Of a stretch of 47,816 bases of DNA, positions 8,175 to 17,190 are shown piece after piece. The notes below the pieces were generated by a model, which was given only the letters and a program-made list of their open reading frames with translations, did no database searches and had not been told where the DNA came from. The translations under genes and the position numbers were made by a program. Each line of letters opens with the position of its first letter. Positions within the stretch are counted from its first letter, which is position 1. This DNA is from DAOSVX01 sp964447275 (GTDB lineage Bacteria; Bacillota_I; Bacilli_A; RF39; UBA660): NCBI GenBank assembly GCA_964447275.1, contig CAYURI010000006.1, positions 1 to 47,816 of the forward strand. The letters are read 5' to 3'.

Positions 8175-9291
8175 AGATTATTATGAAATATTAGGCGTTA
8201 GTAAAACAGCTAGCCAAGATGAAATCAAAAGTGCTTTTCGTAAGAAAGCTAAACAATATCATCCTGATGTTAATAAAACTCCAGAAGCTGAGGCTCAGTT
8301 TAAAGAACTTGGGGAAGCTTACTCAGTTTTATCTGATGAGAGTAAAAGACGCCAATATGATCAATTTGGTAAAAGTGCGTTTGATGGACGTAATGCTGGT
8401 GGCCAAGGATTTGGTGGATTTGGTGGCGATTTTTCTTCTTTTGAAGATATTGATCTTGGTGATATATTTAGCCAGTTTTTTGGTGGTTCTTATGGTTTTG
8501 GTAATAGTAAGGGTAAGACGAAGAGACCAGTTCGTGGTAGTGATACCTTAATTAAAATGAATTTAACTTTTGAAGAAGCGGTTTTTGGTACTAAAAAAAC
8601 CATTAAGTTGGATTTAGAAGAACTTTGTGGGGAATGTGATGGTGTAGGTGGACACGGCAGTAAGACTTGCCCTGATTGTGGTGGTAGGGGTCGTGTTATA
8701 ATGGAGCAACGTAGTTTGTTTGGGGTTTTCCAAACTGAGACTGTCTGTCCAAAATGTAATGGGTTAGGTCATATTTTTGAAACAACTTGTAAAAAATGCC
8801 GTGGTAAAGGACGCACTCTAGAAACTAAAGAAATTAATATAAAAGTTCCTGAAGGCGTTGATAATGGTGATAAGATTCGTTTATCAGGTAAAGGCGAAGC
8901 TGGTTATAATGGTGGTGATAATGGCGACTTATATATTGAATTTACTGTTAAAGAACATCCTTTATTTAAAAGAGAAGGGAACGATATATATTTAGAATTA
9001 CCACTTACTATTGTTGAAGCAACTCTGGGTTGTAAAAAAGAAATTCCCACTTTAGAAGATAATGTTGTTTTAACAATTAAAGAAGGAACGCAAAATGGTG
9101 ATAAATATAAACTAAAGGGCAAAGGTATTAGAAAAGACGAATCAATGTTTAAGGGAGACCTTTATGTGGTTTGTAAGATTATTATTCCAACTAGACTTAG
9201 TGGTAGCCAAAAACGTTTATTAGAAGAATTTGATGATAATAATTTAGCTACTAGTGAGGAATTTAAAAAATTTAAAAGCCATTTAAAATAA
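8161..9291 (+). CDS. dnaJ: Chaperone protein DnaJ (Hsp40)
   Basis: 376 residues from ATG 8161, placed five bases after AGGTGA (8150-8155); the GTG at 8152 and ATG at 8155 belong to that site. The J domain has HPD at 34-36, then a Gly/Phe region. A zinc domain at about 156-217 has four CxxCxGxG repeats (CGECDGVG, CPDCGGRG, CPKCNGLG, CKKCRGKG), followed by the C-terminal substrate domains. This is type I DnaJ, which stimulates DnaK ATPase and delivers clients. It overlaps the end of pepF, so translation is coupled, and it is the last gene of the heat-shock operon. Confidence 0.97.
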   Translation: MATNKDYYEILGVSKTASQDEIKSAFRKKAKQYHPDVNKTPEAEAQFKELGEAYSVLSDESKRRQYDQFGKSAFDGRNAGGQGFGGFGGDFSSFEDIDLGDIFSQFFGGSYGFGNSKGKTKRPVRGSDTLIKMNLTFEEAVFGTKKTIKLDLEELCGECDGVGGHGSKTCPDCGGRGRVIMEQRSLFGVFQTETVCPKCNGLGHIFETTCKKCRGKGRTLETKEINIKVPEGVDNGDKIRLSGKGEAGYNGGDNGDLYIEFTVKEHPLFKREGNDIYLELPLTIVEATLGCKKEIPTLEDNVVLTIKEGTQNGDKYKLKGKGIRKDESMFKGDLYVVCKIIIPTRLSGSQKRLLEEFDDNNLATSEEFKKFKSHLK

Positions 9292-9336
9292 CTTGACATT
9301 ATATTTAAAACATTTAAAATATAATTTACTTATTAA

Positions 9337-9367
9337 TTGACATACACTATGTAAATAAATATATAAT
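9337..9367 (+). promoter_or_regulatory. Possible promoter with inverted repeat, upstream of the 9428 gene
   Basis: TTGACA (9337-9342) and TATAAT (9362-9367) are both consensus but 19 bases apart, slightly long. A short inverted repeat ACATA-CAC-TATGT (9340-9352) overlaps the -35. Another TTGACA at 9293-9298 just after dnaJ is followed by TAAAAT 16 bases later (9315-9320), so two promoters are possible. No clear terminator follows dnaJ. Confidence 0.5.
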
Positions 9368-9379
9368 TTTATTTAATCA

Positions 9380-9397
9380 TTAACAATAATTTGTTAA
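9380..9397 (+). promoter_or_regulatory. 18-bp palindromic operator-like site
   Basis: TTAACAA-TAAT-TTGTTAA is a perfect inverted repeat 30 bases before the next start codon and just downstream of the probable transcription start. A 16-of-18 match occurs at 47611-47628 before an HTH regulator gene. It is probably a repressor binding site; the repressor is not known. Confidence 0.5.
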
Positions 9398-9427
9398 GAT
9401 AAGTGTGTATTTGGAGGGCTTATTTAT

Positions 9428-9922
9428 ATGAGTTCATTTATAAGTAATATAAAATATTTTTTGTCACTCTTAGTGTTTTCTGATTATATTTATTTTGGTT
9501 TAATAATTGCTTTAATAATTTTGCTAGTTATTTTACTATATTTAATTAGAAGCAGTGAAGAACATTTAGAATGGGATGAACCAATTAAAAATGTTAATAA
9601 TGACCAAAGCGATATTATTAAAATTGCTAGAGAAATCGCTGATTCTGGTGAACAACTAAATATTAATTTAACACCATATGAAATGAAGGAAGAAGAAGAT
9701 TCAATCATTAGTTATGAAGAGCTATTAGAACGAAGCAAAAATCATAGTTTAAATTATGAAGAAGATTTGGGTACAGAAGATATTTCAATTAAAAAGCTTG
9801 ATATTATTAATAGTATGGCACCTAAAGAAAATGAGACAAAGTTTAAACCATTAACATTAAGTTATGAAAAAGAAGAAGCTTTGTTAGCTGCTTTGAAGCA
9901 ATTACAAAAAAACTTATCTTAA
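9428..9922 (+). CDS. Unknown single-pass membrane protein with acidic cytoplasmic tail
   Basis: 164 residues, ATG preceded by GGAGGG. One strong transmembrane helix (about 19-41) is followed by a charged, mostly acidic region containing ISYEELLERSKNHS and no cysteines. The positive-inside rule is weakly satisfied, so topology is uncertain. No known family is recognised. It sits downstream of a palindromic operator-like site and ends in a hairpin terminator; the following U32 gene starts only 18 bases after that hairpin, so readthrough probably links them. A scaffold or divisome-like role would be speculation. Confidence 0.7.
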   Translation: MSSFISNIKYFLSLLVFSDYIYFGLIIALIILLVILLYLIRSSEEHLEWDEPIKNVNNDQSDIIKIAREIADSGEQLNINLTPYEMKEEEDSIISYEELLERSKNHSLNYEEDLGTEDISIKKLDIINSMAPKENETKFKPLTLSYEKEEALLAALKQLQKNLS

Positions 9923-9941
9923 AGCCTTTAAGGCTTTTTTT
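9921..9941 (+). terminator. Hairpin terminator overlapping the stop of the 9428 gene
   Basis: AAAGCCT-TTA-AGGCTTT is followed by a T run. Only 18 bases separate it from the next ATG, too few for a promoter, so it must leak or the next gene's promoter lies inside the upstream gene. Confidence 0.8.
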
Positions 9942-9959
9942 AAGTAAGGAGGGTTATAA

Positions 9960-11180
9960 ATGAAAAAAGTAGAGTTATTAGCACCGGCTTCTTCTCTAGA
10001 AGTATTAAAAGTCGCAATTAAATATGGCGCTGATGCAGTATATATTGGTGGAGATGCTTTCGGTCTTAGAGCTAACGCCAAGAACTTTTCTTTAGAAGAA
10101 ATGAAAGAAGGCATTCATTTCGCGCATCAAAATAATGCTAAAGTATATATAACCGTAAACATTATTGCTCATAATAATGATTTAGAAGGTATAAAAGAGT
10201 ACTTAAAAGAACTAAAAAATATTAAACCAGATGCCTTAATTATATCTGATTTAGGAGTTTTTAATATTGCGAAAGAAGTTTGTCCAGAAATTGATATTCA
10301 CATTTCTACGCAAGCTAATTCAACTAACTATGAAACATTTAAGATGTGGTATAAATTAGGTGCTACTAGAGTAGTTTGTGCTAGAGAATTGTCGTTAGAA
10401 GAAATAAAAGAAATAAAAGCTAATATTGGTGCTAAAGAGATTGAAGCCTTTGTTCATGGCGCAATGTGTATTTCTTATTCAGGAAGGTGCTTACTTAGTA
10501 GCTATTTTACCCATCGTAGTGCTAATTTGGGTGATTGTTCACATCCTTGTCGTTGGAAATATTATATTGTAGAAGAAACCAGACCAAACGAGTATATGCC
10601 AATTTTTGAAAACGAAAGAGGCACTTATATTTTTAATTCCAAAGATTTATGTATGATTGATCACTTAGATGATTTAATAGCTTCTGGAGTGGATTCATTA
10701 AAAGTTGAAGGAAGAATGAAATCAGCTTTGTATGTTGCCACAGTTATTAAAGCTTATAGAAAAGCTATTGATGACTATTATCAGGATAAAGAACTTTATA
10801 ATGCTAATATCAAACCTTATAAAGAGCAAATATACAATTGCACATATCGTGAATTTACGACGGGATTTTATTATGGTGCATCTGATGAAACAACCCAAAT
10901 ATATGATGAGAACACTTACAATAAAGGCTATACTTATTTAGGAACAATTCTTGGTATTGAAAATGGTCTTTATAAAATAATCCAACATAATAAGTTTTTA
11001 TTAGGTGATGAAATTGAAGTTATGAGTCCAACCGAAGATCATATAAAAGCTAAAGTAAAGAAAATAATTAATGCCAAAGGCGTGGAAATAGCAGATGCTA
11101 ATTGTGGTACTGAAGTTTTACTTGTTGATTTAGGTATTCCTTTAAAAGAATTTGATATTTTAAAAAGAAAAGAAGATTAA
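9960..11180 (+). CDS. Peptidase U32 family protein, probable TrhP-type tRNA U34 hydroxylation factor
   Basis: 406 residues with AAGGAGGG upstream. The N-terminal TIM-barrel-like part starts ELLAPASSLEVLK and has YIGGDAFGLRA, typical of U32 proteins. The family signature E-A-F-V-H-G-A-M-C and S-G-R-C-L-L-S-S gives Cys170 and Cys177; with Cys193 and Cys197 these match the conserved metal or Fe-S ligand set. In B. subtilis the related YrrN/YrrO (TrhP) proteins make 5-hydroxyuridine at tRNA U34 using prephenate. The matching methyltransferase TrmR is encoded at 32874, which supports this role over proteolysis or 23S rRNA hydroxylation (RlhA). It is followed after one base by mtaB, another tRNA modification gene. 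Confidence 0.85.
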   Translation: MKKVELLAPASSLEVLKVAIKYGADAVYIGGDAFGLRANAKNFSLEEMKEGIHFAHQNNAKVYITVNIIAHNNDLEGIKEYLKELKNIKPDALIISDLGVFNIAKEVCPEIDIHISTQANSTNYETFKMWYKLGATRVVCARELSLEEIKEIKANIGAKEIEAFVHGAMCISYSGRCLLSSYFTHRSANLGDCSHPCRWKYYIVEETRPNEYMPIFENERGTYIFNSKDLCMIDHLDDLIASGVDSLKVEGRMKSALYVATVIKAYRKAIDDYYQDKELYNANIKPYKEQIYNCTYREFTTGFYYGASDETTQIYDENTYNKGYTYLGTILGIENGLYKIIQHNKFLLGDEIEVMSPTEDHIKAKVKKIINAKGVEIADANCGTEVLLVDLGIPLKEFDILKRKED

Positions 11181-11181
11181 G

Positions 11182-12447
11182 ATGAAAATAAAAATAATTA
11201 CTTTAGGTTGCAAAGTAAATATGTATGAAAGTGAATATATTAAAGAATCATTTATAAAAAATGGTGACTTAATAGTTAATGAAAATGCTGATATTGTTGT
11301 TATTAATACTTGTAGTGTTACTAATCAAGCAGATGCTAAAAGTCGTAAGATGATTAGAAGAAGTAAGCATGAAAATCCTAATGCAATTATTGTTGCATGT
11401 GGTTGTATGAGTGAAAATCATCAAGATGATATTAAAGACTTAGATATTGATATTTTAATTGGTAGTAAAGATAAAAGTAAAATAGTTGAATTAGTTAAAA
11501 AGTATTTAAATGATAACAAAAAAATAAACCAATTTTATGATTTAAACAATATTTCTTTTGAAGATATGTTTATTACTAATTTTAGTGATAAAACTAGAGC
11601 ATTTGTTAAGATTGAAGATGGTTGTAATAATTTTTGTACTTATTGTACAATTCCTTATGTAAGAGGCAAAGAGCGTAGTAAAAAGTTTTTTAAAGTAATT
11701 GAGGAAGTAAACACTTTAGTGGAAAATGGTTATAAAGAAATTGTTTTAACAGGGATTCATACTGGAAACTACAAAGATGAAGAAAAAAGACTAGTAAATA
11801 TAATTCATGAAATATCAAAACTTGCTAATTTAGAAAGAATAAGAATATCTAGTATTGAAATAACTGAGATTGATGATAAGTTTTTAGAAGAATTAAAAAC
11901 TAACTCTAAAATATGTAATCATCTACATATTCCTTTACAAAGTGGTAGTGATAATGTTTTAAAAGCGATGCATCGTAAATATGATACTAAAACTTATTTA
12001 GATAGTATTAATAAATTAAGAAAAGTAAGAAAAGATATTAATCTAACAACTGATGTAATAGTAGGGTTTCCTACTGAAACTAATGAAGATTTTATAAATA
12101 CGATAAACTTTATTAAAGAAGTAAATTTTTCTAAAGTACATGTATTCCCTTATTCAAAAAGAGATAATACAGTAGCAGCTAAGTTAAATAATATTGTAAG
12201 TGATGAAGAAAAGAAAACCAGAGCTAATGAATTAATTGAACTATCTAATAAATTAGAAGCAGATTATGCTAAACAATTTATAAACAAAGAATTAAATGTC
12301 TTGATTGAAAAAAGTGGAGCAGAAAGCAATGGCCATACATCAAATTATTTAAATGTTTTTATTAAACAAAAATTAAATAAAAATAAAGATTATAAAGTTT
12401 TAATAACAGATGTTATTGAAAATAAAATATATGGCGAAATCAAATAA
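11182..12447 (+). CDS. mtaB: tRNA (N6-threonylcarbamoyladenosine-37) methylthiotransferase MtaB
   Basis: 421 residues. The N-terminal UPF0004 domain opens with TLGCKVNMYES (Cys10), followed by NTCSVTNQADAKSRK (Cys44) and CGC at about 73-75, ligands of the second 4Fe-4S cluster. The radical-SAM motif C-N-N-F-C-T-Y-C is at 148-155. A TRAM-like RNA-binding tail follows. The CKVN spelling and spacing point to MtaB (YqeV type) rather than MiaB or RimO. It converts t6A37 to ms2t6A37 in ANN-decoding tRNAs. The ATG begins one base after the U32 stop, so the two are co-transcribed, ending at the 12442 terminator. Confidence 0.93.
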   Translation: MKIKIITLGCKVNMYESEYIKESFIKNGDLIVNENADIVVINTCSVTNQADAKSRKMIRRSKHENPNAIIVACGCMSENHQDDIKDLDIDILIGSKDKSKIVELVKKYLNDNKKINQFYDLNNISFEDMFITNFSDKTRAFVKIEDGCNNFCTYCTIPYVRGKERSKKFFKVIEEVNTLVENGYKEIVLTGIHTGNYKDEEKRLVNIIHEISKLANLERIRISSIEITEIDDKFLEELKTNSKICNHLHIPLQSGSDNVLKAMHRKYDTKTYLDSINKLRKVRKDINLTTDVIVGFPTETNEDFINTINFIKEVNFSKVHVFPYSKRDNTVAAKLNNIVSDEEKKTRANELIELSNKLEADYAKQFINKELNVLIEKSGAESNGHTSNYLNVFIKQKLNKNKDYKVLITDVIENKIYGEIK

Positions 12448-12471
12448 TACTATTTATTAGTATTATTTTTT
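12442..12471 (+). terminator. Intrinsic terminator after mtaB
   Basis: An eleven-base stem AAATAATACTA / TAGTATTATTT with a five-base loop runs into T residues and overlaps the mtaB stop codon. Confidence 0.85.
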
Positions 12472-12501
12472 ATGTTAATATGTTATTAGGATAGTGATGA
12501 G

Positions 12502-13131
12502 ATGTCAAAAGATGAAGATTTAAAGTATGTTCGCCTGGAAAAAGGAGTGCCCGTTACTGTTAGTTATAATGCTAATTATATCCAAAACGCTAGAAGAACT
12601 AGTAAAACAGATAAAGCACATCTTTTGGCTTTGGAAAAGCAACGAAAAAAGAGAAAATTAAAACAAGCTATTAAATTTATTAAAGTGGTTGCTGGTATGG
12701 CTGTTGCTGTGATAATGTTTGGTACATTATGCTTTTCTTGGGTAGATTATATTGATACAACAAGTAGTGTTGGTAGAGAAATAAAGCATGAATATGTTAA
12801 TAAACTTGGGCCTATTATGAATGACTTTTCTGATGAGGATATAGTTAATTTAGCTAATCAAAACCTTGGTATCGTTGCTGCATCAAAAAAGCCGGAGGCT
12901 AAGGATGATGTGGAAAAAATAACTGCTGGCTTGGAAAGAATGTTTATATTAAGAGGAGAGGGTAAAAAAGAGGAGGCACGCTTAGTGCTAAAAAGTATCC
13001 TATCTATATTAAGTGAGTATGGTATATTTTTACCAGGATATAATTTTGATAAACCAGATTCATATTGGGAATATGCTGGTGAAAAAATAGAAGACGGCAT
13101 TGAAGTTATAAAAGCGAAAACCGGAAACTAA
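12502..13131 (+). CDS. Unknown single-pass membrane protein
   Basis: 209 residues. The N-terminal ~55 residues are cytoplasmic and very basic (ALEKQRKKRKLKQA). One transmembrane helix spans about 60-80, and the C-terminal ~125 residues should be outside, helical and soluble (VKLGP-like start, two repeats of LxxILSxLxxYG type near the end). No family is recognised. It lies alone between two hairpin terminators just upstream of recD2, so it is probably monocistronic. Start ATG 12502 follows GTGATGAG, a weak ribosome-binding site. Confidence 0.7.
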   Translation: MSKDEDLKYVRLEKGVPVTVSYNANYIQNARRTSKTDKAHLLALEKQRKKRKLKQAIKFIKVVAGMAVAVIMFGTLCFSWVDYIDTTSSVGREIKHEYVNKLGPIMNDFSDEDIVNLANQNLGIVAASKKPEAKDDVEKITAGLERMFILRGEGKKEEARLVLKSILSILSEYGIFLPGYNFDKPDSYWEYAGEKIEDGIEVIKAKTGN

Positions 13132-13157
13132 AAAAGATAAGTTATTATCTTTTTTTA
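13131..13157 (+). terminator. Intrinsic terminator after the 12502 gene
   Basis: AAAAAGATAA-GTTA-TTATCTTTTT followed by T residues, overlapping the stop codon. Confidence 0.85.
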
Positions 13158-13165
13158 TTTAAACA

Positions 13166-13194
13166 TTTACAAACAAATGTATGAAGAGTATAAT
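13166..13194 (+). promoter_or_regulatory. Promoter of recD2
   Basis: TTTACA (13166-13171), 17 bases, TATAAT (13189-13194). Arms ACATTT and AAATGT six bases apart (13163-13180) overlap the -35 and could be an operator, but the arms are short. Confidence 0.75.
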
Positions 13195-13212
13195 CCATAT
13201 AAGGAGTAACTT

Positions 13213-15393
13213 ATGAATTATATTAAAGGCAATTTTAGAAGTGTAATCTATGAAGGAAATAATGGCTACAAAGTTGGTCTTTTTAAAGTGAAAGAAACTA
13301 ATGATGATGAGTTACAAGATTTTTTAAACAAAGTGATTACTTTTACGGGATTTTTTACAGATTTAAATAAAGAAGATAAATATATATTTTATGGTTCACT
13401 TAATAATCATGAAAGATATGGTATTCAGTATGCGGTAAAAAATTATGAAAAGGTTGTTCCTGAAGGTAAAGATGCTATTATTGAGTTTTTGGCTTCGTCA
13501 CTTATTAAAAACTGTGGTGAAAAGACCGCTTCTAATATTGTTAATGCTCTAGGAGAGGATGCTATTAGTAAAATTAAAGAAGGGTATCAAAACTTACTTG
13601 TGGTGCCTGGTATAACCGAATCAAGAGCTTTAAAAATATATAATTCTATTATGAAATATGCTTCTGTTGATGATACGATGATAAAACTAAAAGAGTATGG
13701 CTTTAGTACACCAGAAGTAACTAATATTATTAGTGTTTATAATGATAAATCATTAAATGTTGTTAATGAAAACATTTATTTATTAAAAGAATTAATTAGT
13801 TTTGAAAAATTAGATAATATTTTTATTAAGTTTAAAGATTCATTAGACAGTGTAAGAATAAAAGCTTGTATATTAGAGGTAATGAATAGACTAACATTTA
13901 TTAATGGTGATACTTATCACTATTTAAATGAAATAGTTAGTGGTTTAAAGACGATGTTTAAAATTATGATCGAAGAAGATAATTTTAATTACTTGATTGA
14001 AGAGCTTATTAAAAATAAAGAAATAGTTATTGAAGACAATAAATATTATCTAAGAGAATTATTTGATATGGAAAATAATATTGCTGATAGTTTAATAAGC
14101 ATAAACGATAATAAAGTAGTAAGTTATAAAAAGATTGAAGAACTAATTAAAATAATTGAAAAAGAAGATAAAATAGCATTTGATAAAGCACAAATAACAG
14201 CCATAAAAGAGGCTTTAAATAATAATATAACAATTATTACTGGAGGACCAGGAACCGGTAAGACAACAATTGTTAAAACAATATTAAAAATATATAAAGC
14301 ATTAAACAATTATAGTGAAGGGGAAAGTATCTATAATATTGCTTTGTTAGCACCAACTGGTAGAGCTAGCAAGAAGCTAATGGAAGTTACTGGTCATAGC
14401 GCCATGACTATCCATCGCTTTTTAAAATGGCATAAAGAGTCTAATACATTTGAATACAATGAAGATAATAAATTGCATAAAGAATTAGTTATTATTGATG
14501 AAGTTAGTATGATTGATACTTTCTTGTTTGATTCTTTAATGCGTGGGATTAATCATGATTTAAAATTGATTCTCATTGGTGATGAAAATCAGTTGCCTAG
14601 TGTTGGTAGTGGCTTAATTTTAAATGATTTAATTAATGCTAATTTATTTAAACATATTGCTTTACATAAAATATTTCGTCAAAAAAGTGAGTCATCTATT
14701 CCTTATTTAGCTAAAGAAATAAAAGACAAAAACCTAAGTAAAGATTATTTTCTTCAAAAAGAAGATTTTAATTTTATTGAAACAAGTCCCAATAAAATTA
14801 AAAGTAATATTGAAACCATTGCTCTAAAAGCCTTAGAAAAGGGGATAACCGAAAAAGATTTAATTGTTTTGGCACCAATGTATAAAGGTGAAAATGGGAT
14901 TGATAATTTAAATGTTATTTTGCAAGAACTTTATAATAAACCAATGCCTAGCAAAAATGAATTACATATTGCTGATATTGTCTTTAGAGAAGGCGATAAA
15001 GTTATTCAGTTAACAAATGACGTTGATCATAATGTTTTTAATGGTGACATTGGTTATATTGAAGAAATAAATCCTAAAGCTAAAGAAGTCTTGATTGTTA
15101 GTTTTGATGGTAATTTTGTCCCTTATAAAAAAGAAGATTTAATTCATTTAAAACATGCTTATGCTATATCTGTTCATAAAAGCCAGGGTAGTGAATTTGA
15201 TTATGTGGTTTTACCAATTACTTACTCTTTTAGTAAAATGCTATATAATAAATTAATTTATACTGGAGTATCTAGAGCTAAGAAAAGCTTAATAATTATT
15301 GGTGAAAAATTATCTTTTGAAAGAGGAATTCAAAATAATTATAGTATTAGTCGTAAAACTACTTTAAAAACCAGATTACTTGGTAATAAATAA
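13213..15393 (+). CDS. recD2: RecD2-type ATP-dependent 5'-3' DNA helicase
   Basis: 726 residues, ATG after AAGGAG. The N-terminal ~300 residues contain an OB-like start and helix-hairpin-helix repeats characteristic of RecD2 rather than RecBCD RecD. The superfamily 1B helicase core follows: Walker A GGPGTGKTT at about 343-351, motif II I-I-D-E-V-S-M-I-D at about 427-435, and C-terminal VHKSQGSEFD (about 654-663) with VSRAKK. RecD2 acts alone in recombination and repair in bacteria lacking RecBC. In Bacillus the homolog yrrC lies in the same region as the permease and alaS that follow here. Confidence 0.94.
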   Translation: MNYIKGNFRSVIYEGNNGYKVGLFKVKETNDDELQDFLNKVITFTGFFTDLNKEDKYIFYGSLNNHERYGIQYAVKNYEKVVPEGKDAIIEFLASSLIKNCGEKTASNIVNALGEDAISKIKEGYQNLLVVPGITESRALKIYNSIMKYASVDDTMIKLKEYGFSTPEVTNIISVYNDKSLNVVNENIYLLKELISFEKLDNIFIKFKDSLDSVRIKACILEVMNRLTFINGDTYHYLNEIVSGLKTMFKIMIEEDNFNYLIEELIKNKEIVIEDNKYYLRELFDMENNIADSLISINDNKVVSYKKIEELIKIIEKEDKIAFDKAQITAIKEALNNNITIITGGPGTGKTTIVKTILKIYKALNNYSEGESIYNIALLAPTGRASKKLMEVTGHSAMTIHRFLKWHKESNTFEYNEDNKLHKELVIIDEVSMIDTFLFDSLMRGINHDLKLILIGDENQLPSVGSGLILNDLINANLFKHIALHKIFRQKSESSIPYLAKEIKDKNLSKDYFLQKEDFNFIETSPNKIKSNIETIALKALEKGITEKDLIVLAPMYKGENGIDNLNVILQELYNKPMPSKNELHIADIVFREGDKVIQLTNDVDHNVFNGDIGYIEEINPKAKEVLIVSFDGNFVPYKKEDLIHLKHAYAISVHKSQGSEFDYVVLPITYSFSKMLYNKLIYTGVSRAKKSLIIIGEKLSFERGIQNNYSISRKTTLKTRLLGNK

Positions 15394-15412
15394 CCCTTAA
15401 TATGGGTTTTTA
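15392..15412 (+). terminator. Short hairpin terminator after recD2
   Basis: AACCC-TTAATAT-GGGTT followed by TTTATTTATTTT. The stem is only five pairs but is GC-rich for this genome. Confidence 0.65.
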
Positions 15413-15431
15413 TTTATTTTTATGATTTTTT

Positions 15432-15440
15432 TGCTATAAT
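15432..15440 (+). promoter_or_regulatory. Extended -10 promoter of the AI-2E permease gene
   Basis: TGCTATAAT is a TGn-extended -10. No good -35 is visible 17 bases upstream, where the recD2 terminator tail lies. Confidence 0.65.
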
Positions 15441-15460
15441 AGAAACGAAAGGTGATAAAG

Positions 15461-16651
15461 ATGAAGAAAAAATTATGGGAACCAAATAATGAAAGTAATG
15501 GCGAGGTAGTTACTTTAACTAGTAAGATATTAAAAATATTATATTTTGTAATGATTGTTGGCCTTATTTATATTGCTATAAGAATATTAAAAGATTTAGG
15601 AATATTTACTTTTCTCTTAAAATTTTTAAAAATTTTATCACCACTTTTTATTGGTTTTATTATTGCTTGGTTATTTCATCCTTTAGTTACCAAGTTAAGT
15701 AAAAAGGGCATGAGTAGAATTATTTCAACCGGAATTGTTTATGTTGTTTTTTTAGGCTTAGTATATTTGTTTTTAAGACTTTTAATACCAACTTTATCTA
15801 ATCAAATTAATGATTTAATAAATTCAATACCATCAGTATTTAATAGTATTCAAAACTTTGTATCAAAGATTATTGACAGCTTTAAAAGTATTAATGGTTT
15901 TGATGTTATTCAAGCTAAACAAGATATCTTAGCAGCAATAAGCAAACTTACAACTGATATTTCTTCAAATTTACCTAATACTTTAATAAACATTGTCAAA
16001 GTTTTAGTCTCTGGAGTAGGAACGTTTGTCATTAGTTTAATTATTGGTTTTTATATGTTATTTAATTTTGATAGCACTAATGATCATTTAATGAGTTTAT
16101 TACCAAAAAAATATCGTTATGAAACGAGAATTTTAATTGGTGAAATTAGTACCCAACTTCATAAATATGTTAATGGGGTATTATTAATTGCAGCTGTTAT
16201 GTCGGTAACTTGTTCTTTGGGATTTTGGATTGCTGGTCTTAAAGCACCGTATTTATTTGGTGTATTTTGTGGTATTACTGATATTATTCCTTATGTGGGA
16301 CCATATATGGGTGGTATACCAGCAGTACTAGTCGGCTTTAGTCAAAGCACAACTGTAGGATCAGTAACAATTATTGTTATTATTGTTGTTCAAATGCTAG
16401 AAAATTATTTATTACAACCAGTTATTATGAGTAAAACGATGAAATTACACCCAGTAACAATTATGGTCGGCTTAATTGCTTTTGGTTATTTCTTTGGTAT
16501 TTGGGGAATGGTACTTGCGACACCAATTATTGCTTTACTTAAAATATTAGGAAACTATTTCATTAATAAATATAATTTATTTGATTATGATAGTGAACCA
16601 ACTGAAGTTATTAATATTAAAGAAGTTAAAAAACAAGCTAAGACTAAGTAG
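15461..16651 (+). CDS. AI-2E family (PerM/YrrI-like) membrane permease
   Basis: 396 residues from ATG 15461, five bases after AAAGGTGA; the in-frame GTG at 15452 is part of that site. About seven to eight transmembrane helices are arranged as in the AI-2E (PerM, TqsA) family: two near the N-terminus, a long soluble loop between about 110 and 180 (IPSVFNSIQNFVSKIID), then a helix block with the family segment G-I-T-D-I-I-P-Y-V-G-P-Y and late G-x-x-G-M-V-L-A-T-P. Substrate is unknown; homologs export small molecules or act as antiporters. In Bacillus the homolog yrrI also lies just before alaS, and here only one small gene intervenes. Confidence 0.88.
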   Translation: MKKKLWEPNNESNGEVVTLTSKILKILYFVMIVGLIYIAIRILKDLGIFTFLLKFLKILSPLFIGFIIAWLFHPLVTKLSKKGMSRIISTGIVYVVFLGLVYLFLRLLIPTLSNQINDLINSIPSVFNSIQNFVSKIIDSFKSINGFDVIQAKQDILAAISKLTTDISSNLPNTLINIVKVLVSGVGTFVISLIIGFYMLFNFDSTNDHLMSLLPKKYRYETRILIGEISTQLHKYVNGVLLIAAVMSVTCSLGFWIAGLKAPYLFGVFCGITDIIPYVGPYMGGIPAVLVGFSQSTTVGSVTIIVIIVVQMLENYLLQPVIMSKTMKLHPVTIMVGLIAFGYFFGIWGMVLATPIIALLKILGNYFINKYNLFDYDSEPTEVINIKEVKKQAKTK

Positions 16652-16658
16652 GTGAGCA

Positions 16659-17189
16659 ATGGAAAAGAAAGTGTTTTTACTTTGTGGTAAAGCAAGATGT
16701 GGTAAAGATACGGTGGCTAATACTATTAAAAAATATTATGCCGATAAAGCTATAATTACTAGTATTTCTAAGTACATCAAATTATATGCGATGGAAATTA
16801 CATCTTGGACTGGTAGTGAAATAGATAAACCACGTACTTTATTACAAGAATTGGGTACTGACATTGTTAGAGAAAAACTAGGTAAAAAAGATATCTATAT
16901 TAATAGATTATTAGATGATATTGATGTTTATCATTATTTTGGTGATATTGTTGTTGTTAAAGATATCAGATTTCCTAGAGAAATCGAATTAGTAAAAAAT
17001 AAATATCCTAATACAATAACTATTCATATCAAAAGAACAAACTTTGAAAATGAATTAACCAAAGAACAAAGAAATCATCCAACAGAAATATCTTTAGATA
17101 ACTATCATGATTTTGATTACGAAATTATTAATGATAATTTTAAAACATTGGAAACAGATATAATAAATATCTTGAAAGGAATTAAATAA
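16659..17189 (+). CDS. P-loop nucleotide/deoxynucleotide monophosphate kinase-like protein
   Basis: 176 residues, ATG four bases after AGGTGA, which overlaps the stop of the permease gene. Walker A C-G-K-A-R-C-G-K-D-T (residues 9-18) is followed by an NMP-kinase-like fold: a substrate segment T-L-L-Q-E-L-G-T-D-I-V-R, then V-V-V-K-D-I-R-F-P-R-E-I-E (Walker B-like strand), and a basic-lid segment I-K-R-T. This resembles the deoxynucleoside monophosphate kinase group of phages and bacteria and dephospho-CoA-kinase-like proteins. The exact substrate cannot be read. One base separates it from alaS, so it is co-transcribed. Confidence 0.65.
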   Translation: MEKKVFLLCGKARCGKDTVANTIKKYYADKAIITSISKYIKLYAMEITSWTGSEIDKPRTLLQELGTDIVREKLGKKDIYINRLLDDIDVYHYFGDIVVVKDIRFPREIELVKNKYPNTITIHIKRTNFENELTKEQRNHPTEISLDNYHDFDYEIINDNFKTLETDIINILKGIK

Positions 17190-17190
17190 G

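Noticed and set aside
8219..8551. 110-codon + strand frame inside dnaJ
   Set aside because: It overlaps the J domain and Gly/Phe region of dnaJ in another frame and has only low-complexity hydrophobic sequence.
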